Positions 23,867-25,197 of a DNA stretch of 25,197 nt are shown here, one piece after another. The notes beneath the pieces are model-generated. The model was given only the letters and a program-made list of their open reading frames with translations. It was not told where the DNA came from and made no database searches. Position 1 is the first letter of the stretch. Each line of letters opens with the position of its first letter. The position numbers and the translations under genes are program-made. The DNA is taken from contig CAYWMP010000080.1 in assembly GCA_964459445.1 (NCBI GenBank), forward strand, positions 1 to 25,197. The letters run 5' to 3'. The stretch comes from CAYWMP01 sp964459445. GTDB taxonomy: Bacteria; Desulfobacterota; DSM-4660; Desulfatiglandales; HGW-15.

Positions 23867-25197
23867 CTAATCCAATCGCCAATACAATTCAGACAGCTTC
23901 TCAAGCGTTGTAGAATCGGCCTCGTCTGTCAAAACGATGCCTTTTGGAGAATTGAACTTGGATTGAAGAAGATCGGGATTATCCTCGTAGCCGCTGCTTT
24001 GGGCGGTTCCAGCCCAGTTGTTGATTGTATCATCCGAGCTTTCGACCTTTCGAATAACGTAGTTCTTTGTGTCCGGAATATAAATGTTTCCGGAGGAATC
24101 AACAACCGCATCATTCGGCTCATTCATGACCGCATTGGTGGCAAGAACGCCGTCCCCGGAGTAATAGCCGCCCTCGTCATCCCTACCGGCCACCCTCCAG
24201 ATTTTCCCATCGGTATCAACCTTTCGGATGCAATGGTTCATCATATCGGCAATAAAGATATTGCCCGCTTCATCAACATAAACCCCGGTAGGCTTGTCGA
24301 GCTTGCCATTGACTGCGAGTTGACCGTCGGTTGACTTGCCGCTATCCCCCGTCTGTCCTGCCACCGTGTTGATGTCTCCTCCGGTGTCCACCTTTCTTAT
24401 GGTGTGGTTTTGCGTATCGGCAATGGTGATGTTGCCTGATTCATCCACATGAACAGCCTCAGGTGCATTGAGCAAGGCATTGGTCGCTAATCCTCCGTCT
24501 CCACTGGAGCCGGATTGTCCGCACTGACCTGCGACCGTATAGATTTTCTTTGTAACCGCATCGACCCGCCTTATGCAATTATTCATGGTATCGGCAATAT
24601 ATAAATCACCTGTGGTATCCATAAACACGTCGAAGGGTTTAAAAAGGGTTACCGTATCGGCGTCCTGGCCCTCGTCACCTGAACTATAACCCTCCGATCC
24701 TCTGACACCTGCCACCCTCCGGATAATTTCCGTTCCAACCTCGACCATTCTGATAACACTGTTCTCTGTGTCTGCGATATAGATGTTGCCCGCTGAGTCC
24801 GTGCACACCCCATGGGGCTTGTACAGTCTTGCGCTTGTGGCAAGTATGTCGTCATCCACGTACCCGGATTGATTGCCTTGGCCTGCAATGGTCGTGATGA
24901 CCATATCCACGCTATCGATTCTTCGTATGCAGTGATTGTCCGTATCGGCAATCAACCAGTAGCGATTTTCTTCCAAGGTCGCCCGGAAAGATGTCGAGAG
25001 TGCCTTTAGACCGGCCGGTGCATTGACGGTAATGGTAATGGCGTCCATATAATCAGTCACCCCGGAATCCAATACCTTGCGATTGTAAGTGACGCCGCTG
25101 AAGAAATATTCCTCGCCCGCAGGGTCTGTGCGCCAGTCCGGGGTCTTCTTTAACTGCCAGGCGGCCTGCTCGATGGCTGCCATCTGCCCAAGGGACA
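23867..25197 (-). CDS. NHL-repeat beta-propeller protein with pilin-like N-terminal segment (5' end outside window)
   Basis: The frame is open to the right edge (residues SLGQ precede the first visible Met at 25183), so the true start is outside. The first ~75 visible residues (EQAAWQLKKTPDWRTD, then a beta-rich stretch ITITVNAPAG and TSFRATLE) resemble the C-terminal part of minor pilins/pseudopilins. The rest has five complete NHL repeats of ~52-60 aa (each with NIYIADTxNxxIRKVD and an AGxxGxSG loop). A C-terminal half repeat (NSPKGIVLTDE) and an N-terminal half repeat (RYWLIADTDNHCIRRID) would close one blade, making six blades. Such propellers bind proteins, glycans or ligands; no enzyme motif is seen. 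It is upstream of and co-directional with the pil operon. The 3' end abuts the broken toxin gene. Confidence 0.78.
   Translation of the reverse strand, partial: SLGQMAAIEQAAWQLKKTPDWRTDPAGEEYFFSGVTYNRKVLDSGVTDYMDAITITVNAPAGLKALSTSFRATLEENRYWLIADTDNHCIRRIDSVDMVITTIAGQGNQSGYVDDDILATSARLYKPHGVCTDSAGNIYIADTENSVIRMVEVGTEIIRRVAGVRGSEGYSSGDEGQDADTVTLFKPFDVFMDTTGDLYIADTMNNCIRRVDAVTKKIYTVAGQCGQSGSSGDGGLATNALLNAPEAVHVDESGNITIADTQNHTIRKVDTGGDINTVAGQTGDSGKSTDGQLAVNGKLDKPTGVYVDEAGNIFIADMMNHCIRKVDTDGKIWRVAGRDDEGGYYSGDGVLATNAVMNEPNDAVVDSSGNIYIPDTKNYVIRKVESSDDTINNWAGTAQSSGYEDNPDLLQSKFNSPKGIVLTDEADSTTLEKLSELYWRLD

Overview
The window looks like chromosome of a Gram-negative bacterium, most likely a Desulfobacterota (deltaproteobacterial) lineage. 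This is an inference from an outer-membrane secretin with pilMNOP-type partners, a periplasmic binding protein-dependent importer, a combined receiver/histidine kinase protein, and dispersed repeats built on TTGACAGGATTAACAGGAT that I associate with that group. No rRNA, tRNA or CRISPR array was seen. Almost every gene is on the minus strand; the plus-strand exceptions are two HAD hydrolases at the left edge and a small broken toxin-antitoxin pair near the right edge.

Left part (1-3.8 kb): two HAD-superfamily phosphatases (21-716 and 975-2000, plus strand) converge on cbiZ (adenosylcobinamide amidohydrolase, corrinoid remodelling). Next to it lie a DUF47/PhoU-like protein and a PiT-family phosphate permease, a standard pair.

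Transport and catabolic block (3.1-13.1 kb, minus strand): in transcription order, a periplasmic binding protein, an ABC ATPase and a fused double permease of the family usually labelled putative 2-aminoethylphosphonate importer; a HutC-type GntR regulator; a large flavin dehydrogenase fused to a GcvT domain (dimethylglycine/sarcosine dehydrogenase type); then pit and DUF47. The 22-bp gap between the dehydrogenase and pit suggests co-transcription. Together the genes suggest import and oxidative N-demethylation of a methylated amine, possibly a phosphorus-containing one, under HutC-type control. The substrate is not determined. The block is unusually rich in non-coding structure: five consecutive perfect palindromes between binding-protein and ATPase genes, a decayed GxxExxY gene inside inverted repeats right before the permease start codon, and a 232-bp MITE-like element with 26-bp perfect terminal inverted repeats before the regulator.

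Signalling and pilus block (13.6-23.1 kb, minus strand): pilM, pilN, pilO, a GspC/PilP-like protein and a secretin, followed by a receiver-kinase-receiver protein, a polytopic GT-C-like TPR protein and a receiver-only response regulator. The pil genes would form the alignment complex and outer-membrane gate of a type IV pilus or related machine. The kinase has a last receiver domain that has lost its phosphorylatable aspartate. The pil operon is interrupted between pilO and pilP by a gene-less, repeat-bounded island.

Right edge (23.1-25.2 kb): a vapB-like antitoxin with a strong promoter and a palindromic operator is followed by only the first ~18 codons of a PIN-domain toxin, which then runs into the 3' end of a minus-strand gene. 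That gene, cut by the window edge, joins a segment resembling the C-terminal part of a minor pilin to a six-bladed NHL propeller, and is a candidate pilus-tip or surface protein for the adjacent pil system.
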